DNA of 10,122 nt from Rudaea sp. (GCA_025934455.1 JAICYA010000036.1:1-10122), one strand, 5' to 3'. Shown: positions 1-6,427, numbered from the stretch's first letter. Numbers and translations are program-made. Notes: generated by a model from the sequence alone, not told the origin.

Positions 1-1271
1 CCGCGCGCCATGTGGTGGATTGCGGCAATCGTATGCGCGTTGTGCGTGGCGAAGGCAGGATAGAACGCAGCGCCGTGGTCGAACATCTTCTTCGCGCAGG
101 CAAGATACGACACGTCGGTGTTCGGCTTGCGCGTGTACACCGGATAGCCGGCGTGGCCACCTTCCTGCGCGCGCTTGACTTCGGAATCCCAGTACGCCCC
201 CTTGACCAGGCGCACGCAGAAGCGGCGGCCGACTTTCTTCGCGACTTCAGCGAGCCAGTCGATCACGAACGGCGCGCGCTTCTGGTAGGCCTGCACGGCG
301 AGGCCGAAGCCCTGGTAGCCGTCCAGCGACGCATCGGCATGCACGGCCGCGATCACGTCGAGCGACAATTCCAGGCGATCGGCTTCCTCGGCATCGACGG
401 TGAGGCAGATGCCGTTGCGCTTTGCCAGTTGCGCGAGTTCGAGCAGCATCGCCGTGAGTTCCGCATGCACACGCGCGCGCTTGGCGACTTCGTAGCGCGG
501 ATGCAGGGCGGAGAGTTTGATCGATATGCTGGGTGCGTCGAGCACGTCAGTGAAGGGGCCGCGCGCACCGAGCGCCGCGATCGCGTCGCGATACGCCTGC
601 ATGTAGCGCGCGGCGTCGGGCTGGGTCAGCGCCGCCTCGCCGAGCATGTCGTAGGAATAGCGGTAGATGCGGTTGTCTTTTTCGTTGGCGCGGTCGAGCG
701 CGTCCTGGATGCTGCGGCCCATCACGAACTGGGGGCCCATGATGCGCATGGCCTGGCGCACGGCGAGGCGGATCACCGGTTCGCCGGAGCGGCCGACCAG
801 GCGCCGCAGCGCGCCGGTGAAATTGCGCCGCGTGTCCTCGCCCAGGTTGATGAACTTGCCGGTGAGCATCAGGCCCCAGGTGCCGGCGTTGACCAGCACT
901 GAGTCGCTCTTGCCGAGGTGCTTTTCCCAATCCGCCTCGCCGAGCTTGTCGGCGATGAGCTTGTCGGCGGTGTCCTTGTCCGGAATGCGCAGCAGCGCTT
1001 CGGCCACGCACATGAGCAGTACGCCTTCCTCGCTGGAAAGATCGTACTGGCGCATGAAGGATTCGACCGCGGACTGCTGGCCGGCCTTGGCGCGCACGCG
1101 TGCGACGAGATCGGTGGCTCGGGCGAGGACGAGGTCGCGTTCGGTTGGCGGCAACGCGGTGATGGCGAGCAGCTCGTCCATCGCAAGCGTTTCGTCGCGG
1201 CAATACGCGGCGGTCATGCGCGCGCGCGCAGCGTCGGCGGCGGGCAATTCGGAAGCAAGGATGGGGTTCAT
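1..1271 (-). CDS. putA: Bifunctional proline dehydrogenase / P5C dehydrogenase PutA, N-terminal part (3' end outside window)
   Basis: PutA oxidises proline to P5C with an FAD-dependent proline dehydrogenase domain, then to glutamate with an NAD-dependent aldehyde dehydrogenase domain. It is peripheral at the inner membrane and feeds electrons to quinone. The first 423 residues are visible: a helical N-terminal region with VNAGTWGLMLTGK (about 127-139), then the PRODH barrel with SIKLSALHPRYE (250-261, K252 in the position of E. coli K329), TVDAEEADRLE (291-301, D293 in the position of D370), RLVKGAYWDSEVKRAQ (354-369) and FATHNAHT (407-414). The aldehyde dehydrogenase half lies beyond the window. 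The start at 1271 leaves no room for the roughly 47-residue ribbon-helix-helix domain of E. coli PutA, so this looks like the non-DNA-binding type, which cannot repress its own gene. No strong Shine-Dalgarno is seen. It is transcribed away from the oxidase cluster. The family call is secure; the bifunctional state is inferred from similarity to full-length PutA. Confidence 0.95.
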   Translation of the reverse strand, partial: MNPILASELPAADAARARMTAAYCRDETLAMDELLAITALPPTERDLVLARATDLVARVRAKAGQQSAVESFMRQYDLSSEEGVLLMCVAEALLRIPDKDTADKLIADKLGEADWEKHLGKSDSVLVNAGTWGLMLTGKFINLGEDTRRNFTGALRRLVGRSGEPVIRLAVRQAMRIMGPQFVMGRSIQDALDRANEKDNRIYRYSYDMLGEAALTQPDAARYMQAYRDAIAALGARGPFTDVLDAPSISIKLSALHPRYEVAKRARVHAELTAMLLELAQLAKRNGICLTVDAEEADRLELSLDVIAAVHADASLDGYQGFGLAVQAYQKRAPFVIDWLAEVAKKVGRRFCVRLVKGAYWDSEVKRAQEGGHAGYPVYTRKPNTDVSYLACAKKMFDHGAAFYPAFATHNAHTIAAIHHMAR

Positions 1272-1295
1272 CGCGGCGGTTCGTTGGGGGCGGGT

Positions 1296-1301
1296 ATTGT
1301 A
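1296..1301 (-). promoter_or_regulatory. Putative -10 box of putA
   Basis: On the minus strand this reads TACAAT, five of six matches to the sigma-70 -10 consensus, ending 24 nt before the putA ATG. The implied transcript start near 1289 gives a leader of about 18 nt. No good -35 hexamer is seen at 16-18 nt spacing, so the promoter may be activator-dependent or the match fortuitous. A perfect 12-bp palindrome (CGGGCGCGCCCG, 1305-1316) lies just upstream, between the -10 and -35 positions. Confidence 0.35.
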
Positions 1302-1304
1302 ATT

Positions 1305-1316
1305 CGGGCGCGCCCG
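1305..1316. repeat. 12-bp perfect palindrome in the putA/oxidase divergent gap
   Basis: CGGGCGCGCCCG is perfectly self-complementary. It lies in the spacer just upstream of the putA -10-like box, where a repressor would block that promoter. In DNA this GC-rich, such palindromes also arise by chance, so an operator role is only a suggestion. Confidence 0.3.
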
Positions 1317-1343
1317 TGCGGCCTAACCGAATGATCGAGCCGA

Positions 1344-1377
1344 AAAGTCAAGCCGGAAAGTCAAACTTGCCGCAAGT
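1344..1377. repeat. 8-bp direct repeat next to a 13-bp inverted repeat
   Basis: AAAGTCAA occurs at 1344-1351 and again at 1357-1364, a period of 13 bp. It is followed at 1365-1377 by the perfect inverted repeat ACTTGC-C-GCAAGT. The group lies 18 bp upstream of the TTGACA box at 1395. If the DUF2244 gene starts at 1421, all of this is noncoding and is a plausible regulator-binding region. If that gene starts at 1331 or 1316, it is coding sequence. Confidence 0.3.
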
Positions 1378-1394
1378 GGGCGCGCTCACTATCA

Positions 1395-1422
1395 TTGACA
1401 GGTTGGCGTTCCAGCTTGCAAT
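1395..1422 (+). promoter_or_regulatory. Putative sigma-70 promoter of the cytochrome oxidase operon
   Basis: A perfect TTGACA (1395-1400) is followed after 16 bp by TGCAAT (1417-1422), which matches the -10 consensus at four of six positions. This is the best -35 match noticed upstream of the oxidase genes. Transcription would start near 1430. That conflicts with translation from the ATG at 1421 and would imply a start inside the annotated gene, for example GTG at 1466, or transcription from elsewhere. Confidence 0.35.
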
Positions 1423-1933
1423 GATCCGGGTAGCCAAAGACACTGCGCTGCACGATGCGGTTTCGGTGGTCGTCCTGCCGCATCGCTCGCTGTCGCGCGC
1501 CGGTTTGCTCGGCTATCTGCTTGCGCAGAACATCGCCGCGCTGGGATTTGCCGGGCTGGCAGCCGTGCGCGGCGTAGTACTGGCACCGTTTTTCGCGGTG
1601 CTGGAACTGGCCGTGGTGGCGTGGTGCGTGGCGTGGGTCTGGCGGGCTTCCACCCGCGGACAGGTCGTCACGATCGCGCCGGACGGCGTGGAGGTAACGG
1701 CAACGGCGGGAGCGCCGGCGGCGCACTACCATCCGTACTGGATGAAGGTGCGCCTGGAGCCGGGACGCTGGCCGGGATGGCCGAGCCGGCTGCTGGTCGG
1801 CTCGCATGGACGCGAAACGGAAGTGGGCGCGTGCTTGAACGACGCGGAGCGCCGGGAACTGGCGCAACGATTGATGCAACTGCTGCGCGACGTGCAATCG
1901 CGCGGCAGCGAACCGGGACACGGAACAAGGTAG
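1421..1933 (+). CDS. DUF2244 family integral membrane protein, first gene of the oxidase operon
   Basis: No biochemical role is established for DUF2244, but such genes often sit upstream of ctaC in proteobacteria, which suggests a link to the oxidase. From the ATG at 1421 the product has 170 residues. VVVLPHRSLS (16-25) is the family signature near the N-terminus. Two hydrophobic segments follow (about 28-48 and 53-75), then a soluble domain with PYWMKVRLE (105-113) and LLVGSHGRETEVGACLNDAERREL (124-147), both typical of the family. In-frame alternatives at 1331 (ATG) and 1316 (GTG) would add about 30-35 residues of unrelated-looking sequence, so 1421 was chosen by family length; none has a clear Shine-Dalgarno. 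The stop is 6 nt before ctaC, which indicates co-transcription. The family call is good and the start uncertain. Confidence 0.85.
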   Translation: MIRVAKDTALHDAVSVVVLPHRSLSRAGLLGYLLAQNIAALGFAGLAAVRGVVLAPFFAVLELAVVAWCVAWVWRASTRGQVVTIAPDGVEVTATAGAPAAHYHPYWMKVRLEPGRWPGWPSRLLVGSHGRETEVGACLNDAERRELAQRLMQLLRDVQSRGSEPGHGTR

Positions 1934-1939
1934 AACACG

Positions 1940-2854
1940 ATGAAGGCTGGCGGATCGATGCGTAGCAAGTTGGGATTGGGACTCGTGCTGACCGCCGTCG
2001 CCGGCGCCGCGCATGCGCTGGCGGAGCCGTGGCAGTTGAACATGGCGCCTGGAGTGACGCAGACCTCGCGCGAGGTCTACGCCCTGCACATGTACGGGTT
2101 CTACGTATGTGTCGCGATCGGCGTGATCGTGTTCGGCGCGATGATCGTCGCCATGTTCAAGTTCCGCAAATCCAAGGGCGCCGTGGCGGCGACCTGGAGC
2201 CACAACACGGTTGCGGAAACGATCTGGACCGTGGTACCGATCCTGATCCTGGTTTCGCTGGCCTGGCCGGCGACCAGCGTCATGGTCAAGATGGCCTACA
2301 CCGAAAAGTCCGACATGACGGTGAAGATCACCGGCTACCAGTGGAAGTGGGGTTACGACTACATCAACGTCGGCGACAAGCCCTACCACGTGCGCTTCAT
2401 CTCGCGCCTGGATACGCGCTCGGACAAGACCCGCGAATTGCGCTCGGGCCTGGATCCCTGGGCGGTCAAGGACAAGGATTACGGTGGCACCGAACGCAAC
2501 ACCTACCTGCTCGACGTCGACCACCCGCTGGTGCTGCCGACCGACACCAAGATCCGCTTCGTCGTCACCGGCGACGACGTGATCCACGCCTGGTGGGTGC
2601 CGCAACTGGGCTGGAAGCAGGACGCGATCCCGGGAATCATCAACGACGACTGGACCGAGATCCACGATCCCGGCATCTATCGCGGCCAGTGCGCCGAATT
2701 GTGCGGCCAGGACCACGGCTTCATGCCGATCGTGGTCAAGGCCGTGCCGAAGGCCGAATTCACCAAGTGGCTGGATGAGCAGGAAGCCCTGGCCACCAAG
2801 GCCAACGCACCGGCCGCGCCGGCAGCGGCTCCGGCCGCGCCGCAAGCTCCCTGA
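1940..2854 (+). CDS. ctaC: Cytochrome c oxidase subunit II (CuA subunit)
   Basis: This subunit takes electrons from cytochrome c through the dinuclear CuA centre and passes them to heme a in subunit I. The 304-residue product has a probable signal peptide (hydrophobic about 12-27, ending AHALA before EPWQ), two TM helices (about 51-73 and 92-114) and a periplasmic cupredoxin domain. The aromatic QWKWGYD motif (134-140) marks the electron-entry region. CuA ligands are complete: H216, C251, E253 (backbone), C255, H259 and M262, within [13 protein letters not shown]. The last 15 or so residues are an Ala/Pro-rich tail, and no CXXCH occurs, so this is an aa3 rather than a caa3 subunit. AAGG lies 9 nt before the ATG, supporting 1940; an ATG at 1958 is possible and would leave a more conventional signal peptide. 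It starts 6 nt after the DUF2244 gene and is followed by ctaD after 35 nt. Also called coxB. Confidence 0.97.
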   Translation: MKAGGSMRSKLGLGLVLTAVAGAAHALAEPWQLNMAPGVTQTSREVYALHMYGFYVCVAIGVIVFGAMIVAMFKFRKSKGAVAATWSHNTVAETIWTVVPILILVSLAWPATSVMVKMAYTEKSDMTVKITGYQWKWGYDYINVGDKPYHVRFISRLDTRSDKTRELRSGLDPWAVKDKDYGGTERNTYLLDVDHPLVLPTDTKIRFVVTGDDVIHAWWVPQLGWKQDAIPGIINDDWTEIHDPGIYRGQCAELCGQDHGFMPIVVKAVPKAEFTKWLDEQEALATKANAPAAPAAAPAAPQAP

Positions 2855-2865
2855 TTCCGCCTACG

Positions 2866-2884
2866 CAAAAACAGATTTTTGAGG
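2866..2884 (+). promoter_or_regulatory. ctaD ribosome binding site with adjoining A/T hairpin
   Basis: GAGG (2881-2884), 5 nt before the ctaD ATG, is a clear Shine-Dalgarno. Directly upstream, CAAAAA (2866-2871) and TTTTTG (2876-2881) form a perfect 6-bp inverted repeat around a CAGA loop, whose last base is the first base of the Shine-Dalgarno. The stem is weak (five A-U pairs), so it is more likely to keep the site open and unstructured than to block it. Confidence 0.5.
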
Positions 2885-2889
2885 TTGCC

Positions 2890-4506
2890 ATGACCACACA
2901 TGCCGTTGCGCACCACGACGATCACCACGACGACAAGCCGCACGGCTTCCTGCATCGCTGGGTGTTTTCGACCAACCACAAGGACATCGGTACGCTGTAC
3001 CTGGTGTTCTCGTTCATCATGGTGTGCGTCGGCGCGGCGTTTTCCGGCGTCATCCGCACCGAGCTGATGAAGCCCGGCCTGCAATTCGTGCAGCCGTACT
3101 TCTTCAACGAGATGACCACGATGCACGGCCTGGTCATGATCTTCGGCGCGATCATGCCGAGCTTCGTCGGCCTCGCGAACTGGATGATCCCGATGATGAT
3201 CGGCGCGCCGGACATGGCGCTGCCGCGCATGAACAACTGGTCGTTCTGGATCCTGCCGTTCGCGTTTTTCCTGCTCCTGTCCACGCTCTTCATCCCGGGC
3301 GGCGCGCCGGCCGGCGGTTGGACCATGTACCCGCCGCTGTCGATCCAGGGCGGCGACAGCGTCGCGCTGATGGTCTTCGCGATCCACCTGATGGGCATCA
3401 GCTCGATCATGGGCTCGATCAACATCATCGCGACCATCCTCAACATGCGCGCGCCGGGCATGGACCTGCTCAAGATGCCGGTGTTCGTGTGGTCGTGGCT
3501 GATCACCGCGTTCCTGCTGATCGCGGTGATGCCGGTGCTGGCGGGCGCGGTGACGATGCTGCTGACCGACCGCTATTTCGGCACCAGTTTCTTCAACGCC
3601 GCTGGCGGCGGCGATCCGGTGATGTACCAGCACATCTTCTGGTTCTTCGGGCATCCCGAGGTCTACATCATGATCCTGCCGGGGTTCGGCATCATCTCGG
3701 AGATCATCCCGACGTTCAGTCGCAAGCCGTTGTTCGGTTATCAGGCGATGGTCTACGCGCTCGCTTCGATCGCGTTCCTGTCGTTCATCGTCTGGGGCCA
3801 CCACATGTTCACGGTCGGCATGCCGCTCGGCGGCGAGCTGTACTTCATGTACGCGACGATGCTGATCGCGATCCCGACCGGCGTGAAGGTATTCAACTGG
3901 GTGTCGACGATGTGGGGCGGCTCGCTCACGTTCGAGACGCCGATGCTGTGGGCGATCTCGTTCGTGGTCCTGTTCACGATCGGCGGCTTCTCCGGCGTGA
4001 TGCTGGCGCTGGTGCCAGCCGACTTCCAGTACCAGGACACCTATTTCGTCGTCGCCCACTTCCATTACGTGCTCGTCACCGGCGCGCTGTTCGCGATCAT
4101 CGCGGCGATCTACTACTGGTGGCCGAAATGGACCGGCCGGATGTACAACGAGACCTGGGCCAAGTTCCACTTCTGGTGGACCATGGTGTTCGTCAACGTG
4201 CTGTTCTTCCCGCAGCACTTCCTCGGCCTCGCCGGCATGCCGCGCCGCATTCCCGACTACAACGTCGCCTTCGCCGACTGGAACTTCGTGTCCACGATCG
4301 GCGCCTACGGCATGTATCTCACCCCGTTCATGTTCTTCTTCATCCTCTGGCATTCGAAGAAGCACGGCGCGCCGGCCGCGGCGCGGGCATGGGAAGGCGC
4401 GCATGGCCTGGAGTGGACCGTGCCGTCGCCAGCGCCGTTCCATACGTTCGCCACGCCGCCGGTCATTCACGACGAAGACCTGGCGCACGGCGATATCAGT
4501 CATTGA
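2890..4506 (+). CDS. ctaD: Cytochrome c oxidase subunit I (heme a, heme a3-CuB)
   Basis: This is the catalytic subunit, which reduces O2 to water and pumps protons across the inner membrane. The 538-residue protein is of usual length, with about 12 TM helices. Ligands are intact: H79 (TMHG) and H392 for low-spin heme a, H390 for heme a3, and H255, H304 and H305 for CuB, with Y259 in GHPEVY as the His-Tyr cross-link partner. D-channel markers are D108 with N97 and N115, and E257 in GHPEV. The K-channel lysine is K333 in PTGVKVFNW. These define an A-type (mitochondrial-like) heme-copper oxidase. The first 18 residues contain six histidines and four aspartates, a cytoplasmic-side extension ahead of the conserved [16 protein letters not shown]. 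Translation starts from a good GAGG. It is followed by two tandem hairpins and the 43-aa gene. Also called coxA. Confidence 0.98.
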   Translation: MTTHAVAHHDDHHDDKPHGFLHRWVFSTNHKDIGTLYLVFSFIMVCVGAAFSGVIRTELMKPGLQFVQPYFFNEMTTMHGLVMIFGAIMPSFVGLANWMIPMMIGAPDMALPRMNNWSFWILPFAFFLLLSTLFIPGGAPAGGWTMYPPLSIQGGDSVALMVFAIHLMGISSIMGSINIIATILNMRAPGMDLLKMPVFVWSWLITAFLLIAVMPVLAGAVTMLLTDRYFGTSFFNAAGGGDPVMYQHIFWFFGHPEVYIMILPGFGIISEIIPTFSRKPLFGYQAMVYALASIAFLSFIVWGHHMFTVGMPLGGELYFMYATMLIAIPTGVKVFNWVSTMWGGSLTFETPMLWAISFVVLFTIGGFSGVMLALVPADFQYQDTYFVVAHFHYVLVTGALFAIIAAIYYWWPKWTGRMYNETWAKFHFWWTMVFVNVLFFPQHFLGLAGMPRRIPDYNVAFADWNFVSTIGAYGMYLTPFMFFFILWHSKKHGAPAAARAWEGAHGLEWTVPSPAPFHTFATPPVIHDEDLAHGDISH

Positions 4507-4510
4507 TTTG

Positions 4511-4530
4511 TGCGTTCATCCCTGAACGTG
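4511..4530 (+). repeat. Intergenic hairpin 1 downstream of ctaD
   Basis: CGTTCA (4513-4518) pairs with TGAACG (4523-4528) around the loop TCCC. In RNA, two G-U pairs (4512/4529 and 4511/4530) extend the stem to 8 bp. There is no T-run, so it is not a classical intrinsic terminator. It begins 4 nt after the ctaD stop and is the first copy of a repeated unit whose second copy begins 30 bp further on. Confidence 0.6.
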
Positions 4531-4541
4531 AAGATCAAGAA

Positions 4542-4559
4542 GCGTCCATCCATGGACGC
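4542..4559 (+). repeat. Intergenic hairpin 2, second copy of the repeat
   Basis: GCGTCCA (4542-4548) pairs perfectly with TGGACGC (4553-4559) around the loop TCCA. Aligned to hairpin 1 it matches at 14 of 18 positions. Three of the four differences keep pairing: T4516/A4525 becomes C4546/G4555, and G4512-U4529 becomes G4542-C4559. The fourth lies in the loop. The stem ends 9 nt before the ATG of the 43-aa gene and contains the only GGA nearby, so it could affect that gene's translation or stabilise the 3' end of ctaD mRNA. Confidence 0.65.
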
Positions 4560-4568
4560 ACTTTCAAA

Positions 4569-4700
4569 ATGAAGCAGACATCCGTCAAATCCGATTCCGA
4601 GCAACGCCGCGCCGCCGCGCGGCGCACGGCGTGGATCGTCGCGATCGTGGCAGTGGCGATCTACCTGCTGTTCTTCCTGTCGCAAGGGTTGTCGCACTGA
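4569..4700 (+). CDS. 43-residue single-TM protein, probable cytochrome oxidase small assembly protein
   Basis: This short gene fills the gap between ctaD and ctaG. The product has a charged N-terminus with SEQRRAAARRT (10-20), one hydrophobic helix of about 18 residues (22-39) and a short tail. The basic side before the helix predicts N-in, C-out topology. The pattern EQRxAxxRR followed by one TM resembles small proteins annotated as cytochrome oxidase small assembly protein at the same position in betaproteobacterial ctaD-ctaG clusters. That link is from memory of the family and synteny, not a search. The stop overlaps the ctaG start by one base (TGATG), which implies translational coupling. 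No good Shine-Dalgarno precedes the ATG. A role in copper or CtaG-dependent assembly is inference. Confidence 0.75.
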   Translation: MKQTSVKSDSEQRRAAARRTAWIVAIVAVAIYLLFFLSQGLSH

Positions 4701-5278
4701 TGTCCGGCGATACCACCTGGCGCAACCGGCGTTTCCTCGTGCGCGCACTCGGCGTGTGCGGAGCGATGTTCCTGTTCGGGTTCGCCTGCGTGCCGCTGTA
4801 CCGCATCGCCTGCGAGCACGTGTTCCGCAACAAGATCTACAACACCGCCGACAGCGGCAAGGGTTTCACGGTGGACGAATCGCGCTGGGTCACGGTGCAG
4901 TTCGTCGGCAACGTCAATAGCCAGCTCGACTGGCAGTTCGCGCCGGAGCAGGTCGAGATGAAGGTGCATCCCGGCGCCGTCAACGATGCCTGGTACGACG
5001 CGGCGAACAAGGCGCAATCCGCCATCGTCGGCAACGCGGTGCCGAGCATCGCGCCGTCGCAGGGCTCGCCCTACTTCAACAAGATCGAATGCTTCTGCTT
5101 CACCGAGCAGACGCTAAAGCCCGGCGAATCGCGGCGCATGCCGGTGAAATTCATCGTCGATCCGAAATTGCCGAAGACCATCGATACGCTGACGCTTTCG
5201 TATACGTTCTACAACAACCGTGCGGCGACCAGGAAACTGGTCGAACAAGCGCCAACCGAAACACCACCCAAAAGTTGA
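4700..5278 (+). CDS. ctaG: Cytochrome c oxidase assembly protein CtaG (Cox11), CuB copper chaperone
   Basis: CtaG/Cox11 delivers copper to the CuB site of subunit I from the periplasmic side of the inner membrane. The 192-residue product has one N-terminal TM helix (about 13-30), the conserved stretch VPLYRIAC (31-38) with C38, and an immunoglobulin-like periplasmic domain. The copper-binding CFCF motif is at 131-134 (C131, C133), followed by the usual Pro-Gly segment and PVKFIVDP (148-155). The length fits the family. The ATG at 4700 shares its A with the stop codon of the 43-aa gene. An in-frame ATG at 4631 would read through most of that gene in another frame and is not needed. ctaE follows after 16 nt; the DUF2970 gene often found here in betaproteobacteria is absent. 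Confidence 0.96.
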   Translation: MSGDTTWRNRRFLVRALGVCGAMFLFGFACVPLYRIACEHVFRNKIYNTADSGKGFTVDESRWVTVQFVGNVNSQLDWQFAPEQVEMKVHPGAVNDAWYDAANKAQSAIVGNAVPSIAPSQGSPYFNKIECFCFTEQTLKPGESRRMPVKFIVDPKLPKTIDTLTLSYTFYNNRAATRKLVEQAPTETPPKS

Positions 5279-5294
5279 TTGACGGAATCCGACC

Positions 5295-6164
5295 ATGTCC
5301 TCACAAGCACAAGGCGCTTACTACGTTCCGCACGGCACGCACTGGCCAATCCTCGGCTCGTTCGGCCTGTTCTTCACGGTCGGCGGCGCCGCCTTGTGGA
5401 TGAACGAATTCGAGCCCGGCAAATACCTCATGGTGCTCGGCGTCGCCTGCCTGCTGTCGATGCTGTTCGGCTGGTTCCGCACGGTGATCGGCGAATCGCT
5501 CGGCGGCCTGTACACCAAGCAGGTGGACACGTCGTTCCGCATGGGCATGATGTGGTTCATCTTCTCCGAAGTGATGTTCTTCGGGGCGTTTTTCGGCGCA
5601 CTGTTCTACACGCGCATGTTCTCGGTGCCGTGGTTGGGCGGTGAAGGCGACGGTGCGCTCACCAACTTCTTCCTGTGGAAGGATTTCGCCGCCGCGTGGC
5701 CGACCAACGGACCCGCGCAGGTTGGCGGCGTCTTCCAGACCATGCCGGCATGGGGCGTGCCCCTGCTCAACACGCTGATCCTGCTGTCGTCGGGCGTGAC
5801 GATCACGATCGCGCACCACGCATTGCGCGCCGGCAACCGCAAGCATCTGCTGATCTGGCTCGGCGCGACCGTCGTGCTGGGTGCGCTGTTCCTGAATTTC
5901 CAGGCGCATGAGTACATCGAGGCCTACACCAAGCTCAACCTCACGCTCGACACCGGCATCTACGGATCGACGTTCTTCATGCTCACCGGCTTCCACGGCA
6001 TGCACGTGACGCTAGGCGCGATCATGCTCAGCGTGATCTGGTTCCGCTGCCTCAAGGGTCACTTCACCAAGGATCACCACTTCGCGTTCGAGGCGGTAGC
6101 CTGGTATTGGCACTTCGTGGACGTGGTCTGGCTGGGCCTGTTTATCTTCGTTTACGTTTTGTAG
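5295..6164 (+). CDS. ctaE: Cytochrome c oxidase subunit III
   Basis: Subunit III has no redox cofactor. It stabilises the core enzyme, prolongs its turnover life and helps proton uptake near the D-channel. The 289-residue protein has about seven TM helices. Conserved landmarks are HWPILGSFGLF (16-26), SEVMFFGAFF (91-100, with E92 matching the conserved membrane glutamate), GFHGMHVTLGAIML in the sixth helix region and AWYWHFVDVVWLGLF near the C-terminus. GGAA 7 nt upstream serves as Shine-Dalgarno. It is the last plus-strand gene of this block and ends 5 nt from the stop of the minus-strand DUF2909 gene, leaving no room for a terminator between them. Also called coxC. Confidence 0.97.
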   Translation: MSSQAQGAYYVPHGTHWPILGSFGLFFTVGGAALWMNEFEPGKYLMVLGVACLLSMLFGWFRTVIGESLGGLYTKQVDTSFRMGMMWFIFSEVMFFGAFFGALFYTRMFSVPWLGGEGDGALTNFFLWKDFAAAWPTNGPAQVGGVFQTMPAWGVPLLNTLILLSSGVTITIAHHALRAGNRKHLLIWLGATVVLGALFLNFQAHEYIEAYTKLNLTLDTGIYGSTFFMLTGFHGMHVTLGAIMLSVIWFRCLKGHFTKDHHFAFEAVAWYWHFVDVVWLGLFIFVYVL

Positions 6165-6169
6165 AGCGC

Positions 6170-6379
6170 CTAGCGACCGACGTTGTGCGGGTGTATGACG
6201 CCGGTCAGGATGCCGACGATCACGAGCAGGATCAGCAGCACCGACAGGCCGATGCGCCAGGTCAGCGCCTTGACCGTACGGTCGGTGGTGCCCTTGTCGG
6301 TCATCATGTAGTAGAGCCCGGCGCCCAGGTTCCAGAGAATCACGACAAAGAATGCGATGACAATGTACGTGGTCCACAT
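6170..6379 (-). CDS. Twin-transmembrane DUF2909 protein
   Basis: This 69-residue protein has two hydrophobic helices (about 5-25 and 43-62) joined by a polar loop, YYMMTDKGTTDRTVKALTWRIGLS. The loop matches the FxMxxDKGxxxRTVxALxxRxGLS pattern of DUF2909, a family commonly encoded between ctaE and SURF1. No function is established; position suggests a part in oxidase assembly or stability. It is convergent with ctaE and divergent from SURF1, so it is the only minus-strand gene within the cluster. GGAA about 9 nt before the ATG may be the Shine-Dalgarno. An in-frame reading open far upstream is just the antisense of SURF1. Confidence 0.85.
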   Translation of the reverse strand: MWTTYIVIAFFVVILWNLGAGLYYMMTDKGTTDRTVKALTWRIGLSVLLILLVIVGILTGVIHPHNVGR

Positions 6380-6408
6380 GGGCGCATTTTCCGTGGCGGA
6401 GCGCGGCG

Positions 6409-6416
6409 AGTATAAC
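6409..6416. promoter_or_regulatory. Overlapping divergent -10 boxes of SURF1 and DUF2909
   Basis: AGTATAAC reads TATAAC on the plus strand (6411-6416, five of six consensus matches) and TATACT on the minus strand (6409-6414, five of six). It lies in the 48-bp gap between two divergent genes. The plus-strand start would be near 6423, giving SURF1 a leader of only about 5 nt. No strong -35 is seen on either side. Polymerase could not occupy both orientations at once, so the two genes would compete. Confidence 0.4.
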
Positions 6417-6427
6417 GCCGCGGTACG

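Noticed and set aside
12..902. 296-codon plus-strand open frame over putA
   Set aside because: It is the antisense of a PutA reading with clear proline dehydrogenase motifs and carries no recognisable domain.
1361..2845. 494-codon open frame antisense to DUF2244 and ctaC
   Set aside because: No domain, composition typical of an antisense frame, and it covers a gene with a complete CuA motif on the other strand.
2677..4503. 608-codon open frame antisense to ctaD
   Set aside because: It is rich in Arg, His, Asp and Glu with no recognisable domain, as expected from the reverse strand of a GC-rich gene. It mirrors a certain coding gene and has no independent support.
4511..4560. Intrinsic terminator or CRISPR-like repeat after ctaD
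   Set aside because: The stems lack a following T-run, only two copies exist, and the short hairpin units do not resemble a repeat-spacer array. They were kept as a repeat pair instead.
3024..4700. 558-codon plus-strand open frame out of phase with ctaD
   Set aside because: Only its last 43 codons, from the ATG at 4569, look real; the rest is an out-of-frame reading of ctaD.
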